Assembly (NCBI RefSeq): GCF_900091445.1
Contig: NZ_LT607733.1
Coordinates: 5,731,001-5,795,000 of the forward strand
Direction: 5' to 3'
Source of the DNA: Micromonospora echinofusca
GTDB taxonomy: Bacteria; Actinomycetota; Actinomycetes; Mycobacteriales; Micromonosporaceae
Length of the DNA stretch: 64,000 bases
A model generated the notes under the pieces. That model saw only the letters and a program-made list of their open reading frames with translations, was not told where the DNA came from and did no database searches. A program made the translations under genes and the position numbers. Within the stretch, counting starts at the first letter, position 1; each line of letters begins with the position of its first letter. Shown here piece after piece: positions 7,041 through 15,331 of the stretch.

Positions 7041-7496
7041 TCACTGGGTGATGGGGCCGTCTACGCCGTAGTGGCTCCACCAGGTAGGCCGGTGTCTACG
7101 GAGTCTTCCCCCGACGCGGGTCAGCAGCAGCCAGTTGCCGTTCTGGACCAGCGCCGCGTCCTCCTGCCGGGCGGCCAACACACGGGCCACGGCCTTCATC
7201 ATGTTCGGGATTCCCTTGTCGACCACGTCGTCTGCCCGCAGGGAGAAGTCGATGTCGACATACGTCTCCGGCTCCCACTCCCAGCGGGAACCGTTGTCGC
7301 CCTCGGCATCGAAATAGCCCTGGTTGCCCGAGTAGACGCTGAGCGCGTACCCGCGCGTCTCGTAGAGCCGAGCACTGAACAGCTGCGGGTTGGTGCCGCT
7401 CGGTCTCAGCCTCTCGGCGGTGTCCGCAGCCACAAGGTCGGCCACCTGTTCCAGGGGTAGGTCACCCGCCAGCGTCAGTCTGAACTCGACAGCCAT
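7041..7496 (-). CDS. SitI3-like immunity protein, copy 2
   Basis: A 151-residue paralogue of the protein at 1132-1587, differing at about 23 positions, mostly in the N-terminal half (for instance AADTAERLRPSG against AAEPAEKPKPSG). The core EWEPETYVDIDF and NGNWLLLTR motifs are unchanged. ATG at 7496 lies 14 bases after the toxin stop with an upstream GAGGGAAAG-type binding site, as in copy 1. Full length with no disruption, so it could still protect against the copy 2 toxin. Confidence 0.72.
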   Translation of the reverse strand: MAVEFRLTLAGDLPLEQVADLVAADTAERLRPSGTNPQLFSARLYETRGYALSVYSGNQGYFDAEGDNGSRWEWEPETYVDIDFSLRADDVVDKGIPNMMKAVARVLAARQEDAALVQNGNWLLLTRVGGRLRRHRPTWWSHYGVDGPITQ

Positions 7497-7510
7497 CTCT
7501 GCGCTTTCCC

Positions 7511-8116
7511 TCAGTCTCGACGGACCATCTGCACGATCGCGCCATTCGGCGTCACCGCGACGAGTTCTTTCAATCTCTCGACGGGCCATTTGTCGAACTG
7601 TGTCCGCAGCGCCGCGAGGTCTCCGTGCCAGTCGTGCAGGTTCAGCACCACACGTTGGGTCTGCTCCTTGTCGACCTTGGCGCGGACCTCGCTCCAGACA
7701 CCCCGTACCGGCTTGCCAAGAGTAGGCGAATAGCAATCGAACACATGACCCTCGATCAGGTAATCCGGGTCTTTGTTCGGATTGCCCGAGTCGCCGGTAC
7801 GGAGCCGGGCACCGGCGATCTCCTGCCTGGTGGGGTTCTGGTGGACCCGGTAGCTCTTGCCGGCGACTATATCGGCGCATTCGTTCTCGAGCTCCAACGG
7901 ACGCCGCCCGTCGTCGTCCAACCGGGGTGGGATTCTGGTTCTCGGGCCGGTCGGTGACCCGCCCAGGACACCGGTCGGCTGCCTGGTCCACGGCGTGCCG
8001 TGGTCGTGGTCAGCGAGAGCTTCGTCGCCAGCAGCATGAAGTGCCGAAGGCGGATCACTGTGATCGAAAGGGGGAGGGCTGGCCGGTGGATGACCGCCAG
8101 CCCCCGTCGGTTTCCC
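7511..8116 (-). CDS. CdiA-CT-like tRNase toxin domain in the -1 frame of the DUF6244 gene, copy 2
   Basis: The toxin domain is nearly identical to copy 1, with about seven changes (for instance VASKSY to VAGKSY and DTWPVEK to DKWPVER); PDYLIEG, FDCYSPT and LNLHDW are intact. The preceding linker is much more divergent in residues but keeps exactly the same frame, with no stop and no ATG/GTG before TTG at 7921. Conservation of frame across a divergent linker supports translation of this frame. Entry by -1 shift at 8110-8116 would give a 374-residue fusion from GTG 8634. Confidence 0.7.
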   Translation of the reverse strand, partial: GKPTGAGGHPPASPPPFDHSDPPSALHAAGDEALADHDHGTPWTRQPTGVLGGSPTGPRTRIPPRLDDDGRRPLELENECADIVAGKSYRVHQNPTRQEIAGARLRTGDSGNPNKDPDYLIEGHVFDCYSPTLGKPVRGVWSEVRAKVDKEQTQRVVLNLHDWHGDLAALRTQFDKWPVERLKELVAVTPNGAIVQMVRRD

Positions 8117-8634
8117 GACGACCCCAACTGCCGCGCCTCCGCGATCGCCTCCTCGACAGCCTGCCTGGCACCGCCAGTACGTTGCACGAGCAGCACCAGG
8201 ACCTGCTTGATGCCGTCCAGGGCCTGCAACAGCGGCCCGGGCTGCCCGCCCTGCAGGACCATGACAACGATCTGCTGCGCCTCACCGATCTGGGTGATGG
8301 CCCCGGCCGCAGCATCGCGAGCGGCGTCCACGGAGCTCCGCACAGGCGCCAACCCGGCGATCGTCTCCTGCGGACTGGCCTCGTTCGGCACTGCGGCGGC
8401 GGTATTCGTCGCCTCACCGATCGCACCGGCGAGACCTCCCAGGCCGTCCTGAACGCTCGTGATCGCGTTACGCACCCGCGCCACACCCGCCGCCACGGCG
8501 ACGAAGCCCGCGCCCGCAGCCCGCAACGCCACCTCCTGCGCCTGACTGTCGGCGGCGGCCGCCAACCCCTGCGCGCGTTCGACCCCGGTCATCAACGCGC
8601 GGAACTCACCGGTGATTCTCTCGACCTGCGACAC
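7867..8634 (-). CDS. DUF6244-like helical protein, copy 2, with read-through tail
   Basis: Residues 1-175 parallel copy 1, ending LGSSGN. The stop codon TGA of copy 1 is CGA here, so the zero frame continues for 80 further residues (RRGLAVIHRPALPLSI onward) into a tail out of frame with the toxin. The tail overlaps the toxin linker and looks like non-selected high-GC sequence. Start GTG at 8634 has GGAG 12 bases upstream. The same T-to-C change is leucine to proline in the toxin frame. Confidence 0.65.
   Translation of the reverse strand: MSQVERITGEFRALMTGVERAQGLAAAADSQAQEVALRAAGAGFVAVAAGVARVRNAITSVQDGLGGLAGAIGEATNTAAAVPNEASPQETIAGLAPVRSSVDAARDAAAGAITQIGEAQQIVVMVLQGGQPGPLLQALDGIKQVLVLLVQRTGGARQAVEEAIAEARQLGSSGNRRGLAVIHRPALPLSITVIRLRHFMLLATKLSLTTTTARRGPGSRPVSWAGHRPAREPESHPGWTTTGGVRWSSRTNAPI
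8076..8116 (-). promoter_or_regulatory. Candidate -1 programmed frameshift site, copy 2
   Basis: The heptamer G_GGA_AAC (8110-8116), a six-base spacer (CGACGG) and the hairpin GGGCTGGC-GGT, loop CATCC, ACC-G-GCCAGCCC (8076-8103) are all retained although neighbouring linker sequence has diverged. Only the zero-frame stop inside the spacer is lost. In this copy ribosomes that do not shift would make the read-through tail instead of terminating. Confidence 0.55.
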
Positions 8635-9236
8635 GTAGCCGGCATCTCCAATCGATGACAGTAGAAGTGCTCGACAGCCGAACCTACCGGGCTTTCTGCG
8701 GGGGCCACCAGATACCGGCAAGGGTCGGCACAGCAGACCAGAGCGGGGTGGATCTGAGTGAGTAGTCCCCGGATGCGGTTCGAGATCCGGGTGGCCTCGC
8801 CGGCCAGGTCGTCGTCGAAGCCGACCAGGACTTCCAACTCAGCCAGAGCCTCGTCGCCGACATCGACCCGCCGCAGCGTGTGCGGCAGGGCCCGGGCGGC
8901 ATCAGCAATGACGTAGGCGTCGCGAGCGTCGGTCTTCGCCGCACCGGGGTGCAGGTCAGCGATACGGCGCATGGCCAGACCGGGCAGGTAGGCCACCTGA
9001 TGCCCGCACGCCCGGGCGACCGCGATCGGCAGGGCGCCAATCGATGCCGGCTGGTCGACCACCACCAGAATCCGGCCATGCCGGGCCAGTTTGTCGAACA
9101 GCTGCCGCAGTCGGGCCTCGGTGTTCGGCAACGGCGCGTCGTGCAGCCGCTTGCCGTCCGGGGCCAACCCAACCGCGTGATGATCACCTTTACCGACGTC
9201 CAAGCCGAGGTAGACGCCGCATCCGTCGTTCACCAC
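8592..9236 (-). pseudogene. IS110-family transposase, C-terminally truncated
   Basis: The DEDD N-terminal catalytic domain is present: YLGLDVGKGDHHAV with the first Asp, VVVDQPASIGALPIAVA, VAYLPGLAMRRIADL, and GAAKTDARDAYVIADAA with the paired Asp residues. After LLTQIHPAL (about 8741) the sequence joins cassette leader DNA and the tail no longer matches. The C-terminal Ser-containing domain is missing, so it is inactive. Start GTG 9236 has GGAGG five bases upstream. The break marks where cassette copy 2 was inserted or recombined. Confidence 0.82.
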
Positions 9237-9487
9237 ACCCGCCTCCACGCATCGATCCCGTGGCCTCGGCCGCTGGTCCAGGCGTCGGACGGCCGGCAGC
9301 CACGTTACGGAGAGACCTACCCCAACACGGGTGGCCGTGTCCCTATCAGCGGTCCGCCGACGCCACCCGCCCCGGCGACAACACCCCCCGGATCATGCAA
9401 GCGACAGGGGCAGGAAGTCATACCGGGCCGGGCAACCGAGGGTCCCGGCTGGGGACGATCAAAAAGGTAACGGGGGAGGCGTACGGC

Positions 9488-9568
9488 GTGACTGCCCATA
9501 ACGGGGTCACCGCCAGCCGTTCCGCGACCAGCCCGATTCCTACGCCAACCGTCGCAGCAGCGGTTTGA
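9488..9568 (+). CDS. 26-residue upstream ORF, possibly a leader
   Basis: GTG at 9488 has a strong binding site (GGGGGAGG, eight bases before) and encodes VTAHNGVTASRSATSPIPTP and six more residues. The TGA at 9566-9568 overlaps the TTG start of the next gene. The excellent binding site and overlap suggest translational coupling to the 190-residue protein. It could be a relic of a longer upstream gene. No known family. Confidence 0.35.
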   Translation: MTAHNGVTASRSATSPIPTPTVAAAV

Positions 9569-10137
9569 ATAGCGGTGTGCAGGTCAGCAAGGACGGGCGG
9601 AGTTGGCGCATCGGCGCCGCCGCCGACGTGGGCTGGATCGCCGGTCACACCACTGCCGGCGTCTCGATCACCACCGCCATCCCGCTGGTCTTCGACGCCT
9701 ACGCCACCACCTACCAGGCCGACGACGTCACCGCCGCCGCCTACGAGCACGCCCTGGTCGAGGACCTCACCACGCACACCCCGGCCCAGCCGTGGTGGCT
9801 GGCGTACCTCGACACCGGCGCCCACGACGTCGTCTTCCCCCACGCCCCAAGGGTGTTCCTCTACTGGAACTGGCCGTACGTGCTGGTCCAGGCCGGCCCC
9901 GAGCAGGCCCTCACCTGGCGCACCGGCGGTCACATCCGCCACCCCCGCGGAGCGCTACCCGACCTGTTCTTCCCCGCCAACAGGTCATGGCTGGTCTCCG
10001 CACTCTGGGACGACACCTGGACCTGCATCGGCGGCCCAACACCACTGATCCACACCCTTCAACGCGACCCCGTGGCCAACGCCCGCCAGGTCCAACCCGA
10101 CGAGGACGCGCTACCACCGGGGCTGACCCGCGAGTGA
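9565..10137 (+). CDS. Conserved actinobacterial hypothetical protein
   Basis: The 190-residue soluble protein has no signal or membrane segment. Its opening (WRIGAAADVGWIAGHTTAGVSITTAIPLVF) and the tail (LPDLFFPANRSWLVSALWDDTWTCIGG) match a family I have seen repeatedly in Streptomyces and Micromonospora without assigned function. TTG at 9565 overlaps the small upstream ORF stop; GTG at 9577 is an alternative. A tail-to-tail arrangement with the anti-sigma-like gene follows. Confidence 0.75.
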   Translation: MNSGVQVSKDGRSWRIGAAADVGWIAGHTTAGVSITTAIPLVFDAYATTYQADDVTAAAYEHALVEDLTTHTPAQPWWLAYLDTGAHDVVFPHAPRVFLYWNWPYVLVQAGPEQALTWRTGGHIRHPRGALPDLFFPANRSWLVSALWDDTWTCIGGPTPLIHTLQRDPVANARQVQPDEDALPPGLTRE

Positions 10138-10177
10138 CAACCCACGTCCCGGTGCAGCAGTCAGCTTCCAACGGCGG

Positions 10178-11023
10178 CTAGCCTCGCCACTTCTCGGCGG
10201 GTCGGCAGCCGCTGGTCGGTTTGCCGTAGATCCGCTTCCCGTCCGGGCCCGCGTAGCAGCGCTCCAGTTGGTCTTCGGCCTGAAACAGCGGGCGCCTGTC
10301 GATCTCTGTCCCATTGGCGTCGTAGCTGACCAGTCCAGGGGCGTTGCCGGCCTTGAGTTTGGCGTCGCTGGTCATCAGGCCGAACGCGCCTTCGGAGAGC
10401 CGGGCCGCGGTGGTGTGGCCGTCACCGTGGTCGAGTACGAGCCGGTGGACGCGTCGGCTGACCCGACCGCTGACGGTGACGTCACCGCCGTCGGACTCGG
10501 TGGAGGTCAGCAGCAGTCGCTGCACCGGCCCGGGCAGCCACTCACCGTGCGGCCACGGCTCGGTGGCGCCCCCGCCGGACTCCCGGGCCGTTCCCGCCCA
10601 CTCCACGTCGCAGGTGGCGTAGCCAACGTCGTTCATGAACAACACCAGCGCGCGGTCACCCCGCTCGATGGCCACCGCCAGATCGGCCAGGGACACCGGG
10701 ACGGGTCGCTCGCTCGGGTTCTGCCGGGTCTGCCGTTGCGGGGAGTTCCACCAGAGGCACCGCTCGGCCGCGTCCCGCAGCGTCGGCGACAACTCCCCGG
10801 CCCCCATGGCCAACACCTGCACGGGCGATCGGTCCGGCCGCTGCCACACCACCGCCGCGACACCGGACGCCACGGCCAGCAGCACCACCCCCGCCACGGC
10901 GGCTCGCAGTCGTGCCGTACGAGCCGGGCGCGGGCGCACAGAACCAAGGATCCGAGCCCGCATCGCGTGCCCCGCCTCCGGCGGCAGGTCCCGCTCCGCG
11001 GGCAGGTCGAGAATGTCGTTCAC
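10178..11023 (-). CDS. Membrane-anchored anti-sigma-like protein
   Basis: A short cytosolic N-terminus (about 40 residues) precedes one membrane segment (residues 41-60, LRAAVAGVVLLAVASGVAAVVW) and a large exported C-terminal domain. Paired cysteines occur (CDVEW; ERCYAG; SGCRPAE). GTG at 11023 overlaps the stop of the ECF sigma gene (GTGA) and has GGAGGGG upstream. Topology and coupling suggest it binds and restrains that sigma factor; no zf-HC2 zinc site is visible, so the assignment is by context. Confidence 0.7.
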   Translation of the reverse strand: MNDILDLPAERDLPPEAGHAMRARILGSVRPRPARTARLRAAVAGVVLLAVASGVAAVVWQRPDRSPVQVLAMGAGELSPTLRDAAERCLWWNSPQRQTRQNPSERPVPVSLADLAVAIERGDRALVLFMNDVGYATCDVEWAGTARESGGGATEPWPHGEWLPGPVQRLLLTSTESDGGDVTVSGRVSRRVHRLVLDHGDGHTTAARLSEGAFGLMTSDAKLKAGNAPGLVSYDANGTEIDRRPLFQAEDQLERCYAGPDGKRIYGKPTSGCRPAEKWRG

Positions 11024-11601
11024 CGCGTCCCCTCCTGAATCTCCTCGGGCAACAGCCGCGCCAGGCGGCTGCGCGCCCGACTCACCCGGGACCGCACCGC
11101 CACCTCACTGATGCCCAACACCGCTGCCGCGTCCGGGTACGACACGCCGGACCACAGGCACAACGCCACCGCCTCCCGCTCCGCCGGCGACAAATGGCGG
11201 ACCACCGAGAGGGCCTCGGCCATCCGCCGCTCGTCATCGAGCCGCGCGGCCACCTCGTCGGCGAGATCACCACCGATGTGCCGCTCCGCAGGCAGGCGCC
11301 GGAGCAGCGCCAGCCACCGGCGCGCCGACCGCCACTCGGAGCGGACCTCGTTGGTGGCGACGACCAGCAGCCACGGCAGCGCCGAGCCGTCCACCAGCCG
11401 GGCGTCGCGACGGCGACGCCACGCGACGAGGAACGTCGCCTGGGTGACGTCCTCGGCCGTCGACCACGACCCAGTCAGCCGGAACGCGTGGTTGTAGACC
11501 GGACGGGAGTACCGGTCGAAGAGCCGACCGAACGCCGACTCGTCACCGGCGGCGATCGAAGCCCACAGTTCCTCGTCCGACGGCCGTACCTGATGCCTCA
11601 C
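11020..11601 (-). CDS. ECF-family RNA polymerase sigma factor
   Basis: The 193-residue protein has sigma region 2 at about 10-75 (AAGDESAFGRLFDRYSRPVY; AEDVTQATFLVAW) and region 4 at about 125-175 (LSPAEREAVALCLWSGVSYPDAAAVLGISEVAVRSRVSRA). It would redirect RNA polymerase to a small stress regulon. It is co-translated with the membrane protein downstream, its likely regulator. GTG at 11601 is preceded by AGTGGGGT. The inducing signal cannot be read from the sequence. Confidence 0.9.
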   Translation of the reverse strand: MRHQVRPSDEELWASIAAGDESAFGRLFDRYSRPVYNHAFRLTGSWSTAEDVTQATFLVAWRRRRDARLVDGSALPWLLVVATNEVRSEWRSARRWLALLRRLPAERHIGGDLADEVAARLDDERRMAEALSVVRHLSPAEREAVALCLWSGVSYPDAAAVLGISEVAVRSRVSRARSRLARLLPEEIQEGTR

Positions 11602-11728
11602 ACCCCACTATGACCGCCCACGCCGACTCTGTTGCAGATCACGGCGCACCTCTCGAACGAGAGCGGCGGACGGCCGGGGCGCGGAACCCGCCGTGCACGT
11701 ATCCCGCCGCGCACCGAGCGCGAAGATC

Positions 11729-11957
11729 GTGGCCGCAGTCACTGGTCGATCGAGAACAAGACTCACTGGGTCCGCGACGTCACCTACGACGAAGACCGCA
11801 GCCAGATCCGCACCGGCACCGGACCGAAGTCATGGCCGCCCTACGCAACGCCGCGATCGGCGCCCTACCCCTGATCGGAGTCACCAACATTGCCGCCGCC
11901 GACCGACATCACGCCCGCGACAGCACCCGCCCGCTGGCACTGCTCGGGATCACCTGA
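11729..11957 (+). pseudogene. ISAs1/IS4-type transposase C-terminal remnant with frameshift
   Basis: The piece reads SHWSIENKTHWVRDVTYDED and RSQIRTGTGPK in one frame, then VMAALRNAAIGAL, LIGVTNIAAADRHHARD and LALLGIT in another. H-W-x-I-E-N carries the catalytic Glu region of ISAs1 DDE transposases. The frames meet near 11830 at aagtc where family members have aaggtc, so a single base was lost. The N-terminal three-quarters are absent. Confidence 0.78.
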
Positions 11958-12085
11958 CGACTTTGCCGGGGCCTGGGTGCCGAGTGCCGCCGAGTGCGGT
12001 GCCGGCACAAAGCCAGCGTACGCACTTATTGAGCAAAGTCGGGTAGCCGACCGAGAATTCAACTGTCGGCAAGTACCCTCGGTTC

Positions 12086-14110
12086 ATGTTCCTACGGTGG
12101 TCCGTAGTCATCACATTTTTTCTAGCTCTTCTGACCGCGACGGTGTTCGGATGGCGGTCCAACGGCATCGAGGGCACCAGTTGGATTTACGGTATTGCGG
12201 GTGGCTTTGTCACTCTGGCCGTCGCTACTCTAACTTTTTTACGCCCGCAGAAGCGGGACTTCCTGAGCGATAACACCAGCATTGACAATCTCCACCGACG
12301 GGCGGCCGCGCACATTGCACGCATAACCGCTGGCGGTGTGGACACCGGCAGGATCGATCCCCAAACTCGGATCCCCGTCCGACTGTCGGCTGTCGGCCCA
12401 CCATCATCAGACCATTGGGAGAACATCACCGGACAGTCAAAGGAGCGATTGGACATCCTGCTCAGCAGCAGCACCGAACTACCCGCGACATATCGGAGGA
12501 TCCCCACGGGAAGGTTGGTGATCCTGGGCGATTCCGGTTTCGGCAAATCGACCCTACTGCGGGCACTCGTGGAGGACATGCTGCGCCAGATCAACGACAC
12601 GCCGTCCGACAGGACTCTCCCGAGTCTTCCCGTAATTCTCGACCTTCGGACCTGGAACACCGACGACACACCCTTTCGGGACTGGCTCATCGACGAGAGC
12701 TCGCGGGCTTATCCCGTGCTTGCCGCGAAAGATCCGTATACCGGGGACCGGCAAGCCGTGCTTCTGATGGACGAAGGCAGGCTGCTTCCCCTGCTCGACA
12801 ACCTTGACCAGCTATCGCTGGGATCGGCGGCGGCCGCGCTGTCCAAGTTGCCACGCGATCCACTCGTCATTGCCAGCCAGAACTCGTTCTATCTCAAGGC
12901 CACCCGTAAGTGGCGGACGATCCCTGGAGCGGCGGTGCTGAAGGTCGAGCGTCCCGAAGCTCGTAAGGTATTCGAATACTTGCGGCGGGCTGGGCCCGCC
13001 GACGACGCGGGCCGGAGCCTTTGGGAACCCACCATCGCGCTCCTCGCCTCCAGTGAGGGACACAAGCAGTTTGGCCCGCTCATCAAGACACTGCAGATCC
13101 CGCTCTTCGCCTACCTTGCTGCCCTCACCTACATCGATGCGACGAGCAACCCGACACAATTGACAAAATTGCATAGACCCACCACCTCGGCCGTTAGAGC
13201 GCATCTGACCGACGCGGCTTTGGACGCCTTCGCAGCGGGCCAGCGCGCGCCCGAAATCGTCCGTGGCCGGTTGGCGCTACTAGCCCGTTTAGCTGCTAAG
13301 AACGATGACCGGATCGCGTGGTGGTCGCTGTCCAAGGAAGTCCCACGGTGGTTTCACTGGCTGGTCAACTTCCTGATCGTTGGTTTCCTCGCCGGGGCCA
13401 CCACGGCGGCCACCTCGTACACCTCAGGAAACCCGTTTTTTCTGACGTTCATTGCGACCATCGTACAGTTCGGCCTCATCGTGACCCTGCTCTCCCGGTT
13501 CCGGTCGAAAACCGCTCCGGCGCCGCAGAGGCTGCACCTGAGGGTGACGGGACGACGGCGGCAGGTGGTTGGGTTCCTGGCAGTCGGCGCGCTCGCTGGC
13601 ATATCCGTCACCCTGATCCTGACCGGACTGCTTGGCGCCGGCCCGGCGGCCCTCATCGGCTTCTCCACAGCGCTCACCACCGCACTGACCCCCCTAGTGA
13701 GCCGGAAGGTCGACGTCGAATATGTGTCGTCCCCTCGCCGCAGCCTGCGGTTCGAGCGGCAACTGGCCATCTTTCAAGCAACTGCTATAGGCCTTACCTC
13801 TGGCGCTTTCGTAGGACTTCGGTACAACTTTTTCGGCGGGATGGCCGGCTCCGGCATTGAGGCCGGGCTCACGCAGGGCCTGATCGGCGGTATAGGGATG
13901 TTCGTCGTCACAATCCTCTGCTCCATCTCAGTGCTCTCTATCTGGGGCGACTGGCTCAAGTTCCGAATGTTCACGGCACTGTCCAGTCGGCTTCCGTGGC
14001 GGCTCCTGCCGTTTCTTGAAGATGCCTGCGGTTACGGGATCCTTCGCCAGGCCGGGGCGTTCTACGAGTTCCGCCACCGGCACATATGCGACCGGCTCCT
14101 GGCCGGATGA
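12086..14110 (+). CDS. STAND/NACHT-like P-loop NTPase with N- and C-terminal membrane segments
   Basis: The 674-residue protein opens with two membrane segments (about 6-24 and 34-51). An NTPase core follows: Walker A GDSGFGKSTLL at about 147-157, Walker B LLPLLDNLDQL at about 231-241, then VIASQNSFYLKA and EARKVFEYLRRAG, as in NACHT-type domains. Residues 425-640 contain about six further membrane segments. No repeat sensor domain is visible. Such proteins in actinomycete islands are candidates for signalling or phage defence. Codon use is less GC-biased than in the neighbours, with T-rich patches near the start, suggesting transfer. ATG at 12086 has only a weak binding site. Confidence 0.78.
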   Translation: MFLRWSVVITFFLALLTATVFGWRSNGIEGTSWIYGIAGGFVTLAVATLTFLRPQKRDFLSDNTSIDNLHRRAAAHIARITAGGVDTGRIDPQTRIPVRLSAVGPPSSDHWENITGQSKERLDILLSSSTELPATYRRIPTGRLVILGDSGFGKSTLLRALVEDMLRQINDTPSDRTLPSLPVILDLRTWNTDDTPFRDWLIDESSRAYPVLAAKDPYTGDRQAVLLMDEGRLLPLLDNLDQLSLGSAAAALSKLPRDPLVIASQNSFYLKATRKWRTIPGAAVLKVERPEARKVFEYLRRAGPADDAGRSLWEPTIALLASSEGHKQFGPLIKTLQIPLFAYLAALTYIDATSNPTQLTKLHRPTTSAVRAHLTDAALDAFAAGQRAPEIVRGRLALLARLAAKNDDRIAWWSLSKEVPRWFHWLVNFLIVGFLAGATTAATSYTSGNPFFLTFIATIVQFGLIVTLLSRFRSKTAPAPQRLHLRVTGRRRQVVGFLAVGALAGISVTLILTGLLGAGPAALIGFSTALTTALTPLVSRKVDVEYVSSPRRSLRFERQLAIFQATAIGLTSGAFVGLRYNFFGGMAGSGIEAGLTQGLIGGIGMFVVTILCSISVLSIWGDWLKFRMFTALSSRLPWRLLPFLEDACGYGILRQAGAFYEFRHRHICDRLLAG

Positions 14111-14197
14111 CTTGCCGCACTGCGGCGGCGAGCAGATCAACGGCACTGTCCAGCTCGCTGCGATCGGAGGGCGTCGGGCATGAGCGGTTCAAGTCGT

Positions 14198-14356
14198 TCA
14201 CGTACGATCACTTCTTTTCCTGGGACACCCGCGTTCCGCGGCTCCGTGTCGTTCGATCATGGTGAACAGATCGGTCAGCTGCTCGTCGTCGCCGTACGCG
14301 TCGACAGTGGCCTCCTCGATCATCGCCCCCAGCGCGGCGATCACCTTCGATGCCAT
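14198..14356 (-). pseudogene. Fragment of a conserved actinobacterial calcium-binding-type protein
   Basis: ATG at 14356 starts MASKVIAALGAMIEEATVDA, then YGDDEQLTDLFTMIERHG, resembling the N-terminus of a common actinobacterial protein of about 120 residues whose text continues into an NLAVPFET region. Here the match breaks after TMIE and a stop follows at 14198, so only about 40 genuine residues remain. The family label is from memory. Confidence 0.4.
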
Positions 14357-14686
14357 CGGCGGATGGATATCGGTCCGGTGTCGGCGTGTTCGGACCCGAT
14401 ACGCGCTCCCCGCCGAGTCCTACCGATCCATTTCCTGCCCCGAACCACGCTCAGTTGATCCGCAGCCATGACCGAACAATTGTCAACCGTTTCGCGTCGA
14501 CCGGCATACACGCAGCAGAGGGCAGCGGTACGCGGTCCATTGCTGCCGGAACGCTGATACCTGTGCGGCATAAAAATACCTATGTGGTATCGGGCCGAGA
14601 GGAACGCACCGCCGGCCGTCGAGGTGCGCGCTCCGGAACTGGCAGCGAGGGTGTGGCGAGGTCAGGACGTGGCAGGGAGGAGGTCG
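14357..14686. other. Gap of about 330 bases, nothing recognised
   Basis: No coding-like frame, RNA or repeat is seen. The stretch near 14560 (gtgcggcataaaaatacctatgtggtatc) is AT-rich for this genome and contains ATACC/GGTAT half-sites that could belong to a promoter or operator, but no adjacent plus-strand gene is evident. Confidence 0.3.
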
Positions 14687-15229
14687 TCAATCACGGCCGG
14701 TCAGGGGCAGCGCGGCGGTGGCGGCGATGCGGAGGATGGCCTCCTCCATCGAGGTGGTCTCGGGCAGGACGACTTCGTCGTCGTGGCCGAGGACGTCATG
14801 CGGGGCGTACCAGTCGCGCATGTTGTCCGCCGTGAACTCCGTGGCCTGCGGACGCATCTCGTGCCGGCGCAGGGTCTCGGGCAGGGACACGTCGAGATAG
14901 ACGAACAGCGTCCGGCCGCGGTGGGCGTCGCGCAGTGCCGTGAGCATCCGCCCGTACCGGGGGGCGTACATGATTCCTTCGAGGATCACGTGGTAGCCGT
15001 GGTCGAGGGCCATGCGGACCGTCTGTTCGATGAGAGCGGGCGCGAGCCCGCCGGGCTTGTCCCGTTCCCGCAGCAGGACACGGCGTAGGTAGTCCTGCTC
15101 GACGAGGGCGCAGCCGCGGCCGTGCCGCAGCCGCAACTGTCGCGCGATGCTGCTCTTGCCTGCACCGGAGTTTCCCCGGATGCAGATCAGAATCGTGTCG
15201 GGGCTTCCGACCGGGATCACATCGTTCAC
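14687..15229 (-). CDS. P-loop kinase-like protein (AAA_33 / zeta-like fold)
   Basis: This 180-residue cytosolic protein has Walker A at about 16-23 (IRGNSGAGKSSIARQL), a later YHVILEGIMY strand typical of nucleotide or small-molecule kinases, and a lid-type region (YLDVSLPETLRRHEMRP). A C-terminal WYAPHDVLGHDDEVVLPET is common in actinobacterial uncharacterised kinases. The substrate is unknown. GTG at 15229 is preferred because GGAG lies about ten bases upstream; an ATG at 15298 is possible. Confidence 0.78.
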   Translation of the reverse strand: MNDVIPVGSPDTILICIRGNSGAGKSSIARQLRLRHGRGCALVEQDYLRRVLLRERDKPGGLAPALIEQTVRMALDHGYHVILEGIMYAPRYGRMLTALRDAHRGRTLFVYLDVSLPETLRRHEMRPQATEFTADNMRDWYAPHDVLGHDDEVVLPETTSMEEAILRIAATAALPLTGRD

Positions 15230-15331
15230 GGCGGCGGCGCTCCGGTGACGGTCGGTATGGCTGCTGGACCGGTTGCCGGCGCGCGGGGGCACCGCCATCG
15301 ACGGGTGGCCACGCGCACCTCGGGGCACTGC

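Noticed and set aside
6685..7080. 131-residue minus-strand frame with SGSGKT
   Set aside because: Basic, low-complexity composition; the P-loop-like run has no neighbouring Walker B or start site.
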